Assembly: GCA_023213395.1 (NCBI GenBank)
Contig: CM041465.1
Coordinates: 129,401,741-129,465,740 of the forward strand
DNA: 64,000 nucleotides
Direction of reading: 5' to 3'
DNA from: Cycas panzhihuaensis
Taxonomy: Eukaryota; Cycadophyta
The notes beneath the pieces were generated by a model. It saw only the letters and a program-made list of their open reading frames with translations. It ran no database searches and was not told the origin of the DNA. Of the stretch, positions 1 through 12,622 are shown in pieces (the stretch's first letter is position 1; each line of letters opens with the position of its first letter). The translations under genes were made by a program, and so were the position numbers.

Positions 1-76
<76 letters not shown>

Positions 77-208
77 GTATGTATATATATATATGTATGT
101 ATGTATATATATATATGTATGTATGTATATATATATATGTATGTATGTATATATATATATGTATGTATGTATATATATATATGTATGTATGTATGTATAT
201 ATATATAT
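1..208. repeat. (AT)n microsatellite with GTAT interruptions
   Basis: Nearly pure TA dinucleotides at the left edge grade into blocks alternating TATATATA with GTATGTAT. The array touches the window edge, so its full length is unknown. Positions 209-389 hold no recognisable feature. Confidence 0.97.
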
Positions 209-394
209 CAAGAACAGATGATTCAATAGATTGAAAGCATTATAAACCATCCATCCTCATATGCATTGTGTATTATGGGTTTTACATGCAATGTAGACCC
301 ATTGGCTTTTACATTACATAATGTGTGGCATGGGCTAAATAGACACATCAAGACCCATAGAGATACATGATGTGTAAGGTAGGCTATCTAATCT

Positions 395-710
395 TATTGC
401 AAAACACCTCTATGCAAATAAGATGACAAAATCTTTAATACACAACAAATCTGAACAGAACAAATGCATATGAGACACCAGATTTGACGTGGGAACCCTT
501 GTAGGAAAACCCCACCAAAATGGTATTATATCACATTATTGGCAAAACTTAGCATAACATTACAATGGACATTAGATATATATTTATAGATCCTCAAGTG
601 TCCTGAATAAATAGGTTTGTATCTGTCAGCTTATTACAATATTACATCAATATTATCCATATATTATATTCACATATTAAGCATTAGTTACTATGTAATA
701 TATTCTAACA
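395..710 (-). repeat. Element A 3' LTR
   Basis: 316 bp that aligns over its whole length to 4161-4475. Its left end has mutated from TG to TA. The right end is TCTAACA, followed by the purine tract. Confidence 0.92.
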
Positions 711-1750
711 TCTCCTCTTAATGTAAATACAGGATCATGAAGTCTTCCCAAGGGCTTGGTTTATCTTTATCCTTGCTAATAAATCCCCTCCAAAGGATAA
801 CCTCTTCTAATATGCATGAAAATCGATGAAGTGATCTTTAGTGAGAGCTTAGTGAACACATCCATAAGTTGATCTCCACTTAGATAAACTTCTGCCTATA
901 TCTTCCCTGATTTATTTTGCTATCAAATGTAATAGTGTCATGCCTCATATATGTATGATTCCTTGGAAATACTCCAATAGTCCCTATAACCATATGGTTC
1001 TCTCTTGCACCAATACTTAGTTTATAGAACTTAGCCATTTTCCTTTGACTAAACCAAGAGGTTGAGCCACTGGAGCCATGTGAATCTCCTCTTCAAGTCT
1101 CCATTAAGGAATGTTGATATGATGTGATGTGACTCCCAACTATATGTAGCTGCCAAAAGTAAGGATCAAATAGACCAATAACATAGAGACTGGAGTAAAA
1201 TGTTCCTTATACCTAAATCCTCCTTCTTGCTTGAAATCCTACACAATAAGCTTTGTCAACTTACAAACTGACCATGTTCTTTGAGGGAGGTAAGGGACCC
1301 AAATCCCACATACATCACTCCTCTACCAATGCAGCTCTCCATTGCAAATCTTCACTCACTGGAATATTAGTGTCTATCATGAGATTTGATTAGCATGTTA
1401 ATCCTCATTCTTCAATCATCTTGCAGGTTTTTAACCATTAGACTAGAGTCCTCAATGGTCCTCCTAGTTCACAATAAAATATGGTTGTAATCTGTGTCTC
1501 TTCAAATAATGGCTCCTTATCATCACTCTTACTAAATCCTACTTCCATCTCAAACACAATGTTAGGTAACCTAACCTCCATACCTATTAAACAATGGCTC
1601 TGAAATGATATGAAATAAAGGATAAAACCTATAATCAGATGACACTCAGCATGATATGTTAATAACTCATCCAAATGATATCTAGACTAATCATAATACT
1701 TTCCCCCTACATATCACATTGTTTGTAAGTTCCATTCACTTCAAAATCTT
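711..1750 (-). pseudogene. Element A pol remnant (RNase H end, RT start, linker)
   Basis: Read on the minus strand, this stretch follows the copia pol 3' end: the RNase H terminus next to the purine tract (about 720-1020), a piece of the RT amino-terminal region (about 1020-1400) and the integrase-RT linker (about 1400-1700). The same order of phrases recurs in element F2 at 22310-22700, 28800-29060 and 31947-32450. The RT catalytic core with YVDD is missing between the two pol pieces, so a deletion joined them. No open frame exceeds about 80 codons and no product is expected. The assignment rests on nucleotide similarity to F2 in the same window; exact domain borders are uncertain. Confidence 0.7.
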
Positions 1751-4160
1751 ACAATTATGTTGCTATGATCTACGTCTAACATATGTGCACACCAATGTAC
1801 CTCAAGAATTAAATGAAAGGGTTTTGACTGGTCCAACACACAACGAGGGATATGCCACAAATAACCTCAATAGAGTACCCATAAATAATTATTTGTAATA
1901 GCTTCTGCCACACAAAACACATGGGAGGCAAACTCTTACAATACACTAAAAACCTCTCATTTGTATCGTAGTACCCATAACTTAATCTAATAAGGGGTAC
2001 TAGGGACAACCACTCCCATTCCATACCATGAAAAAGGAAGAAATGATTTTAAGGCTTCTCATCATAGACCTTTCCATTCGTACTTCAATTTTATCAAATA
2101 CACTATCAATTCTACATCAAACTTGTTTAGACATGTACACACATTGAACCAACACCAAATAGGCCACAAACCCTCGCGTTAACATTAGTCCAACTACCCA
2201 AAGTATAAACTTCCATTAACATAGATAACCACTTATACAAATAGCCTAATCACCAGTAAATTATAAACACTTTTTACATTCATCTGATGAAAAAGAACTC
2301 TAATATAACTAAATAAAACACACCATCACTTTCAAATAAACCAAACTTGTATTATAATATGCAATAATCCATAGCCACACTAAACAAAGTTTACATATCT
2401 TGCAGCTTAAGTATCTCAAATACATCTGCCCATCTCTCACCCTACTATTAATCAATGAAATATAAACTCTGACATAGATAGCTCTCGCCTATTAGCATGC
2501 TCTTGCTCACCCATTAAACTTGCCTTCTTATTGACTAGTGAACTTTATTGCTTTGATAAACCATGCCCATACTCACCCCTAACTCTATAATGTATCCACA
2601 TGCAACAAGAGTTTATCATTGCCTCATGTCACCAAACAGTCACTTTGTCCAGCATACATTCTCATACAATCACATGTTAGAAGGCATATCATTACCACAC
2701 ATCCACATTAGTTCATTATATCGCCTTATACATCATCATGCATGCCTCATATTACCATTAAAATAAAGTCATCATATAAAATAAATAAATAAAAAGAAGT
2801 TTGTGCAAGATATTTACACCACTTTGACAACCATAATACAAACACCCTCATACATATCAATCCATCAAATTATCTTCAACATCTCTTGATATCAATATGA
2901 GAATATATTAAAAGCTACAAAAGTACTCAAACTTCAAAATATAGTATCAATAACTATAAGTATCAACCATCTGCATTAAATGAATGCAACTATGGTCATA
3001 GCAATATGAGATATCATCACCAAAATACAATAATTAAATATCAAAGGTTACACTTTATAACACTAATAATGATTAAATATTTATTAATATAGCGATTGAT
3101 AATGTGATATAAATTGGTGACTTAATATGGCGGCATAATCAGATTATTAAAAAAAGGGCGACAACTGCCAAAATATAATGGTGACTTTTCTATAAAATCA
3201 AATGCTTGTAATATATCAAAATGATATAAAGGGCAACTACAAAAATTATTGATAGTGGCTCATTAAAATATCTCATTCCAAACTATATTTTTCTCAAATC
3301 GTAAACTTAAGATAACTGAGATAAATTTGAAATGATTAAAAAATCATCACACGTGATGAATAAATAAGGGCAAAAATATTCACAACAATGAATATATCTC
3401 ATGAGTGACTGAAGTATAGTTGATCCTCTAATATGCAGGTTGAATATATATATTAGCATCAACATATAGACTGCGTAGTATGATACAGCAAAGGTGAGAA
3501 AGCAATTAAATCTTCAACGGCAGACAAAAATATTTCATAGCCATAATTCAAACGATGGCAAAAAATTATTTTCAAATGACTTATTATAATATATTTCAAT
3601 TCATATTGGGTGACTATGGATATATTTATCATGTGGAAAACATATATATTAATGAGTAGACCTTAATATAGATTATCATATTAATTGCTCATGATTCTAT
3701 TACACTCTTCAGGAGATATTTATACATACTAAACTACAACTCAATGGACACACACACCTCTTCCACTATGTCTACTCCTCCTAAGGGATAGTACAGGGTC
3801 TTTTTCATTGCAAACTTAATGACAATAATAAATAATAGATCTAACACCTTCAGTAGGCTCAAAAATAGGCACAAACAATTGACAATGGAGTAACCAGGGC
3901 TACAAATTAGAAAATAGGGGCTCCAACATCAAAACAATGGCTTCTACTCATCCACACACCTTTGTAGGACATTAAATACCTACAAATCATAATATAAATT
4001 ATTCTAAAATCTACAAACAATCATTTACACCTCTATGGCAATTATATTGGTCATCGAATAAGCTAATCCTCACTAAGTAAGCTAGCATGACCTAACACCA
4101 GCAATTGGATGATTCATATAATGTTAATTTGCTTGTGCACCTTTTACAGCCCTGATACCA

Positions 4161-4475
4161 TGTTAGGAAACACCTCTGTGCAAATAGGATAATAGAATCT
4201 TTAATACACAATAGATCCAAATAGAATGAATGCATACCAGACACCAAATTTAACGTAGAAACCCTTGTGGGAAAAACCTACCAAAATGATATTATATCAT
4301 ATTTTTGAGAAATCTTAGCATAACATTACAATGGATATTGGATCTATATTTTAGATCATTAAGTGTCTTGAATAAATAAGTTTACATCTATTGGCTCATT
4401 ATAATATTACATTAACATTATCCATACATAATATCTACACATTAAACATTAGTTAGTATGTAATATATTCTAACA
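4161..4475 (-). repeat. Element A 5' LTR
   Basis: 315 bp, TGTTAGG...TCTAACA on the plus strand. The primer site complement (cctgatacca) lies immediately to its left at 4151-4160, which fixes the minus orientation. Confidence 0.93.
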
Positions 4476-4480
4476 AATCT

Positions 4481-5834
4481 ATTATGATACATACCTGCCA
4501 AAGAACATGATATGAGATGCAAGTCAATATTTTCACATTGAGTAATACAAATGTACTCATATCTCCATTGAAATTGAACTCAAGTCACAGGGGTGAGAAT
4601 ACCACTACCTAACTAGTAGGTCAAATCTACTTTGACTCTTCTTATAATTGTTGAGTATTTATAATCTCTATTATTAATAAATTATATTTCGATGGATTGA
4701 AAGACCTTCTTACTTTTGTATATAGATTTGCAAACCATTCACACACTTTGAATTGTTTTGTTTTAATCATCAAGTTATTAAATAATTAGAGTTTATTGGA
4801 ATAATGATTCATTTATATTACATAGGATTCATTAGTGTAATGATTCTAATAAATATATATTAGTTAGTAGGTAATTAATTGGTAGTTATAAGTAGTTATT
4901 ATTCAAAAACTCATGAATGCATGTACTTTAAAGTTGAGTATTATAATGATAGAGTTTTGAATTGTGTTAAGAGCATTTATATCTTTGAGTTGTTCATTTT
5001 TATGCATGCCCTCCCTTTATCTTGGTATTAGACCCATGGTTAATTGTATTAAAAAGTGAGCCAATGGGTATTTTAATGTTAAAAAGGGAAGATTATTGAG
5101 AGCTCCTGATAAGAGCAAAGTGTTGAGAGAAAACCCATGAAAAGGTCATCCATTATTATCGATGAGTTAAGCAACTATAAGTATATATTAGTTATTAAGG
5201 TGGTTATGTAATGGTATTGTGGTTGGACTTTTTTTTTTTTTTTGTAGATTCACTTATGTTTTTTTTAGAGTAATTTTGGAAGAATAATTTATTAGAGTGG
5301 TTTCATCATTTATTAGACCATGCTTTTTATTTAACAATAGATGCTTGTAAGTAAAGGATGTTGTAGTAAAGATATAACCCACAAAGATGCATCAATGTAG
5401 TATAGCCCAATTGGGTGATTGAATGAAGATCAAGCTTTAGGATATAATGTTGAGTCACTAGATGCCACAAGGAGTAGTGAAAACACACAAAGATTTAATA
5501 TGGAGGAGGAAATGGTAGTATATCTCAATATTAAGGTGGTAACTATGTTGGAGGAATTCCACTATAAGCAACTACACACTATACAATAGAGATGCCAGTA
5601 AATAGTCTTGAATCCAAGCATCATGAATACATATGTAGAGATGCCTCGTGGGTGAAAACATCAAGTCATTTAAATGATTATAATGTCATAGAGAAATGCC
5701 AAACATCTGTGAATGGGAAAATTTAATTTTGAGAGTAATTTTTTTTAATAAAGGTTTTATATAATTAAATCAAATTGAAATGTATTTTAAAGTCTAGTTT
5801 CTAGCCTATTTTTGGTCACATGGTATGTAAGACA
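4481..5834. other. AT-rich spacer; possible decayed LTR with primer site
   Basis: No gene is recognisable. Around 5022-5034 the sequence reads cttggtattagac, close to the TTGGTATCAGAGC primer site that follows many copia LTRs. The roughly 230 bp to its left could be a very old LTR, but no partner copy is visible in the window. There is a poly-T run at about 5229-5243. Confidence 0.35.
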
Positions 5835-5940
5835 TAACCAAAAGTTTTTTTTTTTTTTTTTGATAAGGTAAAATTAAATTGAAGGGGTTTTAACTAGGTC
5901 CCCAAACCTTATACATCACCTCATAAAGTACAAACAGTTT

Positions 5941-5961
5941 GACCATGACAAGCCCATGGTC
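5941..5961 (-). other. LINE1 3' UTR hairpin
   Basis: On the minus strand: stem GACCATG, loop GGCTTGT, stem CATGGTC, with seven perfect pairs. The same position in LINE2, LINE3 and LINE4 carries related 21-nt stem-loops with the same loop core. It lies between the RNase H region and the poly-A tail. Confidence 0.6.
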
Positions 5962-6059
5962 TAGCCCAACATAAGAGGAAAACCTCTCAAGCTAATCTAG
6001 CAATCGCCCAGAGGAAGCATCTTTCCTTACACCTCAGAGTTTCACCGGAAATCCTCCTT

Positions 6060-9000
6060 CCAAACCATAGCTCTTTTATTTATCGCCGCCCAATTTGCCA
6101 ACCAATCTACCGCATTTCCTTCCTCAGAAATGTGTTGAACTGGACTCCTCTGCTCTTTCCAATTCCTCTTGCACGCCTTTGACCATATCTACATTGTACC
6201 AACCAGCTCGCTTCCCCTTAAACAACTTATCACATACAAGGAGTCCCCTTCAATGACTACCTTCGGGGCCCTTCCTCGCCTAATAGAGCAACCGCCCGTG
6301 ATAGCCCACATCTCGCTTTCGATCTGCTTGAATCCCAAGGTAATCCGCAAAGGCCCACCTAAGCTCCCCATGGTGGTCCCTCGTGATAGGCCACCCCCTG
6401 CCTCACCGTGGTTGCCTTTAGCAAAGACCGGCCAAAGTTAATTTTGACCCAGAAGGAAGGATCCGGGTGACCACTTGCTTCGGCCTCCTTGCTCTACCTC
6501 GTAGAGGGAGGCCTACCCCCCATTTCTCCAAAATGCCTACTTCCTCCATAGCCAAGTTATCCTCCTTGGGAGGAGACAACATTTCGGTGATACCCATTCT
6601 GATTTCCTCCGCCAGGACCCCCCTAGCTTTTTCCTTACCTTCAAAAATTCTTCTATTCCGTTCTTTCCAGATGATCCAGGACCCAACCGGCAGGATCATC
6701 CTCCAGATAGTAGACAGAGTTTTACTCTTATATGGAGAGACCCAGGCGGTCCATTGTTCTCTCAGAGATCTAGAGGAGACCCACCCCAGACCCATTCTGC
6801 CCCATAAGACGTTCCATACGCCAATGGAATAAGGGCAATGAATGCAGAGGTGATCCACCGATTCTGCCTCCTCTTTACAAAGCACACACCTATTAACCAC
6901 CTGGATACCCCTCCTCATGAGATTGTCCAAAGTGAGGATTTTATTCTGAAGACACAGCCACCAGAACGCTGCAATCTTCGGTATGATCCCCAATCTCCAT
7001 ACCCCAGCCAACAAATCATTCCTGGACCAGCCTGCCCTCGTGACCAACCAATTATACCCATCTTTGACCGAGTAAGAACCCCTTGACGAGTTCAGCCAGA
7101 TCAAAATATCATTAGAGGGACTCTTTGGGATGTCTTGGTTGGCTGAACCCTATTCACCCTCCGGCCTCCTCCTCGAAACCGAGCATATCCTCAAATGATC
7201 TCCATCTCCTATCCTTATGTCGACCACCAATAATGCTTGACAAAGTCCCCAAAGCGGATCTCACATTCTCTCTTGAAAGCCCCGATATTAGGCGGTCCTC
7301 TAGTTTGAAGGGCCGCACCATTTATCTCGCCTGTAACCTTATGCTCTCTCCATTCCCCAACTTCCATCGCACACCTTCCGCAGGATGAACCTTGAGCGAT
7401 GGCTTTCCAGATTGTGACCCTTACGAGCTCGGGGCCTCCCCAACAAGAAATGATCGTCTCTAAGGTATTTTCTCGCCAAGATCCTACCCCACACCGACTC
7501 GGCTTCCTTGGTGAGTCTCCATCCTGCCTTAGCCAGAGCGCCGAATCAAGAGGCCCGCCTCTTCTAACATTGAGCCCACCCGCCCATCCGGCTTACACTT
7601 TCTCCTGTGACACTAGGTGAAATCTCTTTAACCTCACCCCACACCGGAGGAATCGCCTCATGATACCCTCTAGTGTGGAGGTAACCTTTTCCGCATTTTA
7701 AAGACATATCCGATACATTGTGGATGCTGGAGGGAGGCCACCACTAACTGGATTTTGCCTACCAGCCTAAGAAGTGCCCTTTCCATCCTTCCGGTTTTCC
7801 GTTGAATCTGCTCACTAAGGCCCCACAAATTCCTCCCGCCCCCACGAAGAGGGCATGCCCAAGTATGAAGTGTGGAGGGATCCGCAAGGATCCCAATCCC
7901 ACCGATCCTCCTTTGAGCCCGTCCGAGTGTTGATGAAGAAGATCGAGCTCTTCTCCATTGATAACTGATTGGTGGCTTTTTCGTATACCGAAAACCCTCT
8001 TTAAAGCCCTAGCCTCCACTGTGGAGGCCTTACCCGAAAGATGTTGTCATCCACTTAACCGGTGATGAATAACATTTTCCAGTAGAGGTGGCCTTTAAGC
8101 CGATAATCCAACCCAACCTCCGGGCCTCCAAAGTAGCTCTTCCCAACATCTCACCATAATTATGAATGTAAAAGGCGAGAGGGGATCACCTTGTCTCAAC
8201 TCTCAAACTGTGGACGAAAGGGGTAGATTTCCCGCTTATGATCACTGAGAACGAGACCCCGGAGATGCAGCATTTCATCCAATCCCTCCATACCTCCCCA
8301 AAACCAAACGCTTTTAAGCAGTCCAAAAGGCAATCCCAGGCCACCCTATCATAGGCCTTGGACATATCAGTTTTGATAATCATCCCAGCTTCCTTCCTAT
8401 GAAAGGTCGAGTGCAAAGTTTCATGGACAGTAATAATACCGTCTGTAATTTGCCTCCCTTTGACAAAGCCATCTTGATTTTGTGAAATGATAACAGGGAG
8501 GGTCTCCCTTAAGCGATTCGCTAGGACTTTTGCCAAAATCTTGTATTTGACATTGCATAGGCTAATTGGCCTGAAATCCTCCATGGCTTCCGCACCCTCC
8601 TTCTTAGGTATCAAGATTGTGAAAGTCGCCCGCCACTCCTTCGAGGATGGTGCGCTGAGGAAAAATTCATTTAATGTCGATAATAAATCTTCCTTTATAA
8701 GGTCCCAATAGTCTCGAAAAGCCGGTGAAACCCATCCGGACTGGAGCCTTATCTCGCCCATACCGAATAGAGCACGCCGACTTCTTTCTCGAGAGAACGG
8801 CTCCATCACCATCATTACTGCGTGTCGAGATCGATTTGGGATGAGATTTAAAAGACCTTCCCTAATACCGATCTCGCATCCCTACGGCCAAGAGATCCTT
8901 GAAATAATCCATCGCAATGTCGCCAAACCGATCCTCCGACTGCAAGACCCCATCCCATCAAGGAGTTTAGTAATTACATTATGGGCCCCTGTGCTTCAAG

Positions 9001-10064
9001 GTAGACATGTGGAAAAACTTAGTGTTCTGCCCCTTCCCTTAACCATCGCCTCCCTCGATTGCTTTCCAAAGTGAGTCTCCTCCCTATCCAGCACCTCATC
9101 TAAGATTCTAGAGGTACTAAGCTCCATTTGGTCCAGATCCGGGTCCTTCCCTCCACATCGATCCTGTCCCTCGATTCGGCTTAGCTCGTCAACAAGGCAC
9201 TTTATCTTCAAATATATTTCGAAAACCTCCTTGTTCCAGATCTTCACTTGTCTTTTGACCCAATTTAGTTTCCTGGAAACCCTAAACATAAGGTAACCAC
9301 GGACTCTAACACCCCACCATTCCCCAACCCGGCCCTTGAGATCCGGGTGTTTTTGCCACATAAGCTCAAAGCAAAGGGGCCCTCTATGATTCCTGTAGAA
9401 CCTTCAAGTAATATAGGGGTGTGGTCCGAGCCTATTTTCGGAGAGCCACGCTTTGATCCTTCGATATGGCAGACCACTCATAGTTAATGAGCACCCTGTC
9501 CAACCTGCTTTGAATGTGGTTATGGCCTAACCGCCTATTAGACCACGTGAACCTGGCCCCACCTGTGGGAACATCCATCAATCCTCCACGAAGAAAATCC
9601 CAAGGTCGACATACTTGGTCCACCTGTGGTGCCGCCAGATTTCTCATCCGGCACACCGTGTTGAAATCCTCACCACCATCCGTGGACCATCCCAATCCTT
9701 ATGGGTCACCGACAATCTTTCCCATAATAATTTCCGCCCCTTCCGTCAGGGCGAGACATTAGTGATCCGAATTCTTGATTGACCACAAACCAACTAGGCC
9801 GATCGTTAAAAATGCTCATGTCTTTTCACAACGTGAACTTTCCACTTATCCGGTTCCGGAGGGTGATCAACCCTCGAGCCACCGACTGCTACTGCTCTAC
9901 CTCCCCCGCCTCCAAATCTTATTGAACACCTCGATCTCCTTGGCCTGTTCCAATTTGGTCTCCTGCAAGAGGACAATATCCGCCTCATTCCTCATCCTTA
10001 AAGTCTTTACCATACTGCTTAGAAGGGGCGTTGAGGCCCCGATATTCCAAGATAGGACTCTCAT
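6060..10064 (-). pseudogene. LINE1 ORF2: endonuclease-reverse transcriptase-RNase H (broken)
   Basis: ORF2 of a plant L1 LINE would nick target DNA and copy its own RNA. On the minus strand it starts at the ATG at 10064 with MRVLSWNI, the usual endonuclease start. In order: endonuclease (VLLQETK near 9950; DFNTV, FTWSNRRLG and LDRVLIN at 9432-9695; SDHTPI near 9420), linker (8996-9361), RT (8186-8815, with FRPISLCNVKYKILAKVL, QDGFVKGRQITDG, KTDMSKAYDRVAWD), the Y/FxDD-type motif read as VDDNI at 8040-8054, zf-RVT (6418-7104, with GVWRLGIIPKIAAFWW and CVLCKEEAESVDHLCIHC) and RNase H (VVIEGDSLYVISCL near 6250). Frame changes separate most blocks (for example near 9990, 9360, 8190 and 7100), so no full protein can be made. 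Confidence 0.92.
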
Positions 10065-11090
10065 GGAGACCCCTTGACCCCACCTCAAACCTTTCTCGCT
10101 CGAGGGTGGGACCTCTAATGCCCCCGCCCTTCAATGTGCCTGAGGCCCGAATCAACTGAGCTTGGGTGTCCTTGTCTCTAGACATCTTCTTTGGGGGCCT
10201 TCCCACCTTCCTCTCCACCCCATAGTCTGGACCCTTCTTCTGTTCCGTAGTGATCGGTTTGAGACCCATCATGGGTCCCCCACCCCCTTCTCCCGGGTCC
10301 ATGGCCCTAGCACCGCCACCGGAAGAAACCATGCCTATCTCCAAACCCTCCACCTCCGGGTCTCCTGCTCCTTCCTCCGGTTCCAAACGGTCGCCCTCTA
10401 AATCCCGCCATACTCTTCATACCGAGCTGTAGCCGGCTCCAACGGGAGAGAGGAGGGATCGCAAACACCCTTCGAGCACCCTACACCCAACTGCGATGCT
10501 TGAAGATCCCCTACCGCGGTGAAGCGACCGACATCCTCCTCAGAACCCTTACAGCCTCCCTTGCTCCCTGAACCCCGAGCTCCTACACCCAGAGGAGCCC
10601 CTGCTAAGATTTTCCCAGCCTAACCTGTGAGGGAGACTCCCACTCGGTCCTTCACCTCCTCCACCACCAAGCCGCTAGACACCACTACTGCATTTCCTGG
10701 ATCGGCCTCATCTCGCTGCCTCACTGGGCCTATACCCGAGCTCACCTCCCTGGTCACACCAGCCTCCAGGATCGCCTTCCCTTTGTTTTCCACCGCCCGC
10801 CTCCCTAGGAGGGATGCCTCGACATCGGACCCAAGGTGCCCCCGCTTACACTTCTCACATTTGAAGCCTTCCGCTTCATAATATAAGCTTTGAATAATTG
10901 ATCTACCGTCAGATTCAATCTCGATCTCTTCTGGGAGCTCCTCATCCAATCTAGCCAAAACGCAAAATCTTGCGTTCATAAGGCGGGATCTATGTCTTGT
11001 CACGAATCCGCTGCCAAAGGGGCCCTATCATTCGGCCGCCTTTAACCGCCACCGAGTTCCGTATGCAGTACACTGCATCTGCACCCAGAT
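10065..11090 (-). pseudogene. LINE1 ORF1: DUF4283 and zinc knuckle protein (broken)
   Basis: ORF1 of plant L1 LINEs is an RNA-binding gag-like protein. The minus strand reads the second half of DUF4283 (FVTRHRSRLMNARFCVLARLDEELP, about 10925-11005, broken here into two pieces: FVTRHRSRLMNARFC and VLARLDEELP), then YYEAEGFKCEKCKRGH, the position of the CCHC knuckle. The last cysteine is Asp or missing (C-x2-C-x3-H). A proline- and glycine-rich low-complexity tail follows (10090-10600), including VGRPPKKMSRDKD, matched by VGRPPVK in LINE2. A stop codon near 10995 and frame changes break it. The start is absent because the element is truncated. Confidence 0.82.
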
Positions 11091-11115
11091 AAAGGGGCCA
11101 ATGCCTAATTAAAAG

Positions 11116-11639
11116 AGTCATGTTTAAAATTTAGTACATAGTTTTATATTTTCTACCACATCTTCCTTATTGGTCTTAGATTTTAATTATTTTTGAATAA
11201 TTGAAATCTATATTTAGTTGGCTTCAATTTAAGCCATTGCATGGCCATGTTTAGAGTTGTTTAGTAATAAATTTTAAAGTTTAAATTTGAGTCCCAAAAT
11301 GGTAAGATGACCAATGTTGTATTTTTTGCATTATAAAGGTCACTTTCTTTTAGTGGTGGAATAGTCCTGGTTTGGGACAAGATTGAAAGTCTTGAGTTAA
11401 AGTCAAATACTTATGTGCATTCTATTATGATTTTATTACTCTATTTTCCTTCATCACACTATTACTTTGTTTTCATTTGTCTCACTAGCATTATTTTTTA
11501 TTATGGCATTAAGCACAAATCATTTGATGATACAATTTATATGAACAAGAATCGAAGAATACTATCTATTTTCATTTCAAAAGATATGAGAAATTGTACC
11601 AAAATGATATAAAAAACTAACACCCAACTCTAAATTTGT
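11116..11639. other. AT-rich stretch, nothing recognised
   Basis: Between the LINE1 flank and the gag fragment X. It may include the leader of copia X, but I see no LTR, primer site or coding similarity. A 65-codon open frame at 11415-11612 has no recognisable motif. Confidence 0.4.
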
Positions 11640-12267
11640 TGGTAATGATAAAATGATAAAATGTTACTTAAGGAGTTACCAAAGAGTGATAATGAAGTGT
11701 TGTCTTTCATATTTTGTGCACTTAAGGAATATATTTTTCTTAGAGTGAGTAAAGTCATTAAAGGAAGCATGGAATATTCTCAAGAATGCCCATGAGGGAG
11801 CAACCACTAATAAGTTACAAACACTTAGAATAAAGTCAAAAAATAATAGGATAAATCATAGTGAGTTAGTTAATGATTACATCACTAAGGTACAAAGTTT
11901 AGTGAATAAAAGGAAGACTCTTTAAGAAGGTATTAGTGAGCATTGATTTATGGAAAAAATACTTCAATTTATTAGAGAAGTAAAGAAATTTAAGATGGTG
12001 ACAACAAGTATAAAAAAACATATGGCTCTCTACAAGTTAAAGATTGATGGACCAAGTAGCTTATTGTTCATTTTTGAGAAGAAGTACAAAAACTCCAATA
12101 ATAGTTTACAACATGCCTTTGTCATTAAGGTAAAGTTTAATAGGGATCAAAGTCATTGCCAAGATTTATAGTTTGAAGGAACTTATAGTTCAAGAGATCA
12201 AGGATAAAACTATAGAGGACAAGGTGAAGGCTAGAATCAGAGTATAAGGACTAAAAAGACATGGAAA
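11640..12267 (+). pseudogene. Copia X gag, first part (UBN2-type)
   Basis: The plus-strand translation follows the UBN2/gag-polypeptide domain of plant copia elements: KEAWNILKNAHEGATTNKL, QTLRIKS, VNDYITKVQSLVNKR, then EKILQFIREVKKFKMVTTSI and YKLKIDGPSSLLFIFEKK. This would form the particle protein. In-frame stops occur near 11920-11950 and again near 12170, and a frame change lies upstream of 11750. The gag tail is split at 12267 by element B1 and resumes at 16036, where an Arg/Gly-rich run (RRQSERGRGKSNS) continues to about 16086. It is then cut by element F1. The rest of this copia is not identifiable in the window. Confidence 0.82.
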
Positions 12268-12622
12268 TGTTGGGTGTAATACCCAATTACATATCTATTC
12301 CCTTTCACATGTTCTCTAGTTTATTTATATTTTATATTAGACATCTCCTCGACTTGTATTTCACATAGAAATGTGTGTTAGCACACAACAATTTGACCAT
12401 TGAGGGTTATCACACATGTGGAGAGCTATACTATAAGTATATACGTTATCCTCATTATAATTTAGAGTTTGGTCATTCTTCCATTTCATTGTATTAATAT
12501 ATGTATGCTTCATCTTAATTCAACTTTATTTCTTTATTCTTTCACTCGCTCATTTAGTCTATTTTATCTTAATTGATTCATATTTCCATCATAGTATCAA
12601 ACTTGTGATTTATTTTCCAACA
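12268..12622 (+). repeat. Element B1 5' LTR
   Basis: 355 bp beginning TGTTGGGTGTAATAC and ending CCAACA. It is about 30 bp longer than the 3' LTR because of extra sequence near its right end (about 12553-12590). Confidence 0.9.

Larger units (their letters stand above)
395..4475 (-). mobile_element. Element A: Ty1/copia LTR retrotransposon, internally deleted
   Basis: Two similar LTRs (395-710 and 4161-4475) bound a 4.08-kb element read on the minus strand. A 5-bp target duplication AATCT lies at 390-394 and 4476-4480. On the minus strand the 5' LTR ends CCTAACA and is followed directly by TGGTATCAGG, the initiator-Met-tRNA primer site (4151-4160). The purine tract TAAGAGGAGA (711-720) abuts the 3' LTR. 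Only the end of pol survives near 711-1750; about 2.4 kb (1750-4150) shows no coding sequence that I recognise. The outer LTR end at 395 reads TA instead of TG. The pol remnant resembles that of element F2 (21962-34500), so A is probably a deleted relative of that family. Confidence 0.93.
5845..11105 (-). mobile_element. LINE1: plant L1-type LINE, minus strand, slightly 5'-truncated
   Basis: A 5.26-kb non-LTR retrotransposon ending, on its own strand, in a 17-nt poly-A (T run 5845-5861). It encodes ORF1 (DUF4283 and zinc knuckle remnant) and ORF2 (endonuclease, RT, zf-RVT, RNase H). A probable TSD is taaccaaaag (5835-5844) against taattaaaag (11106-11115), differing by two C-to-T changes. Compared with LINE2 at 42562-48101 it lacks the first half of DUF4283, so it is truncated at its 5' end. 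It is markedly richer in G and C than its surroundings. ORF2 is broken by several frameshifts and some stops, so the copy is inactive. Confidence 0.94.

Noticed and set aside
2563-2766. 67-codon frame inside element A
   Set aside because: No motif, in a non-coding part of the element.
6467-10432. Several plus-strand frames of 70-120 codons (for example 6467-6832, 9775-10077)
   Set aside because: They lie opposite the GC-rich LINE1 ORFs and are antisense shadows; the minus strand has the recognisable domains.
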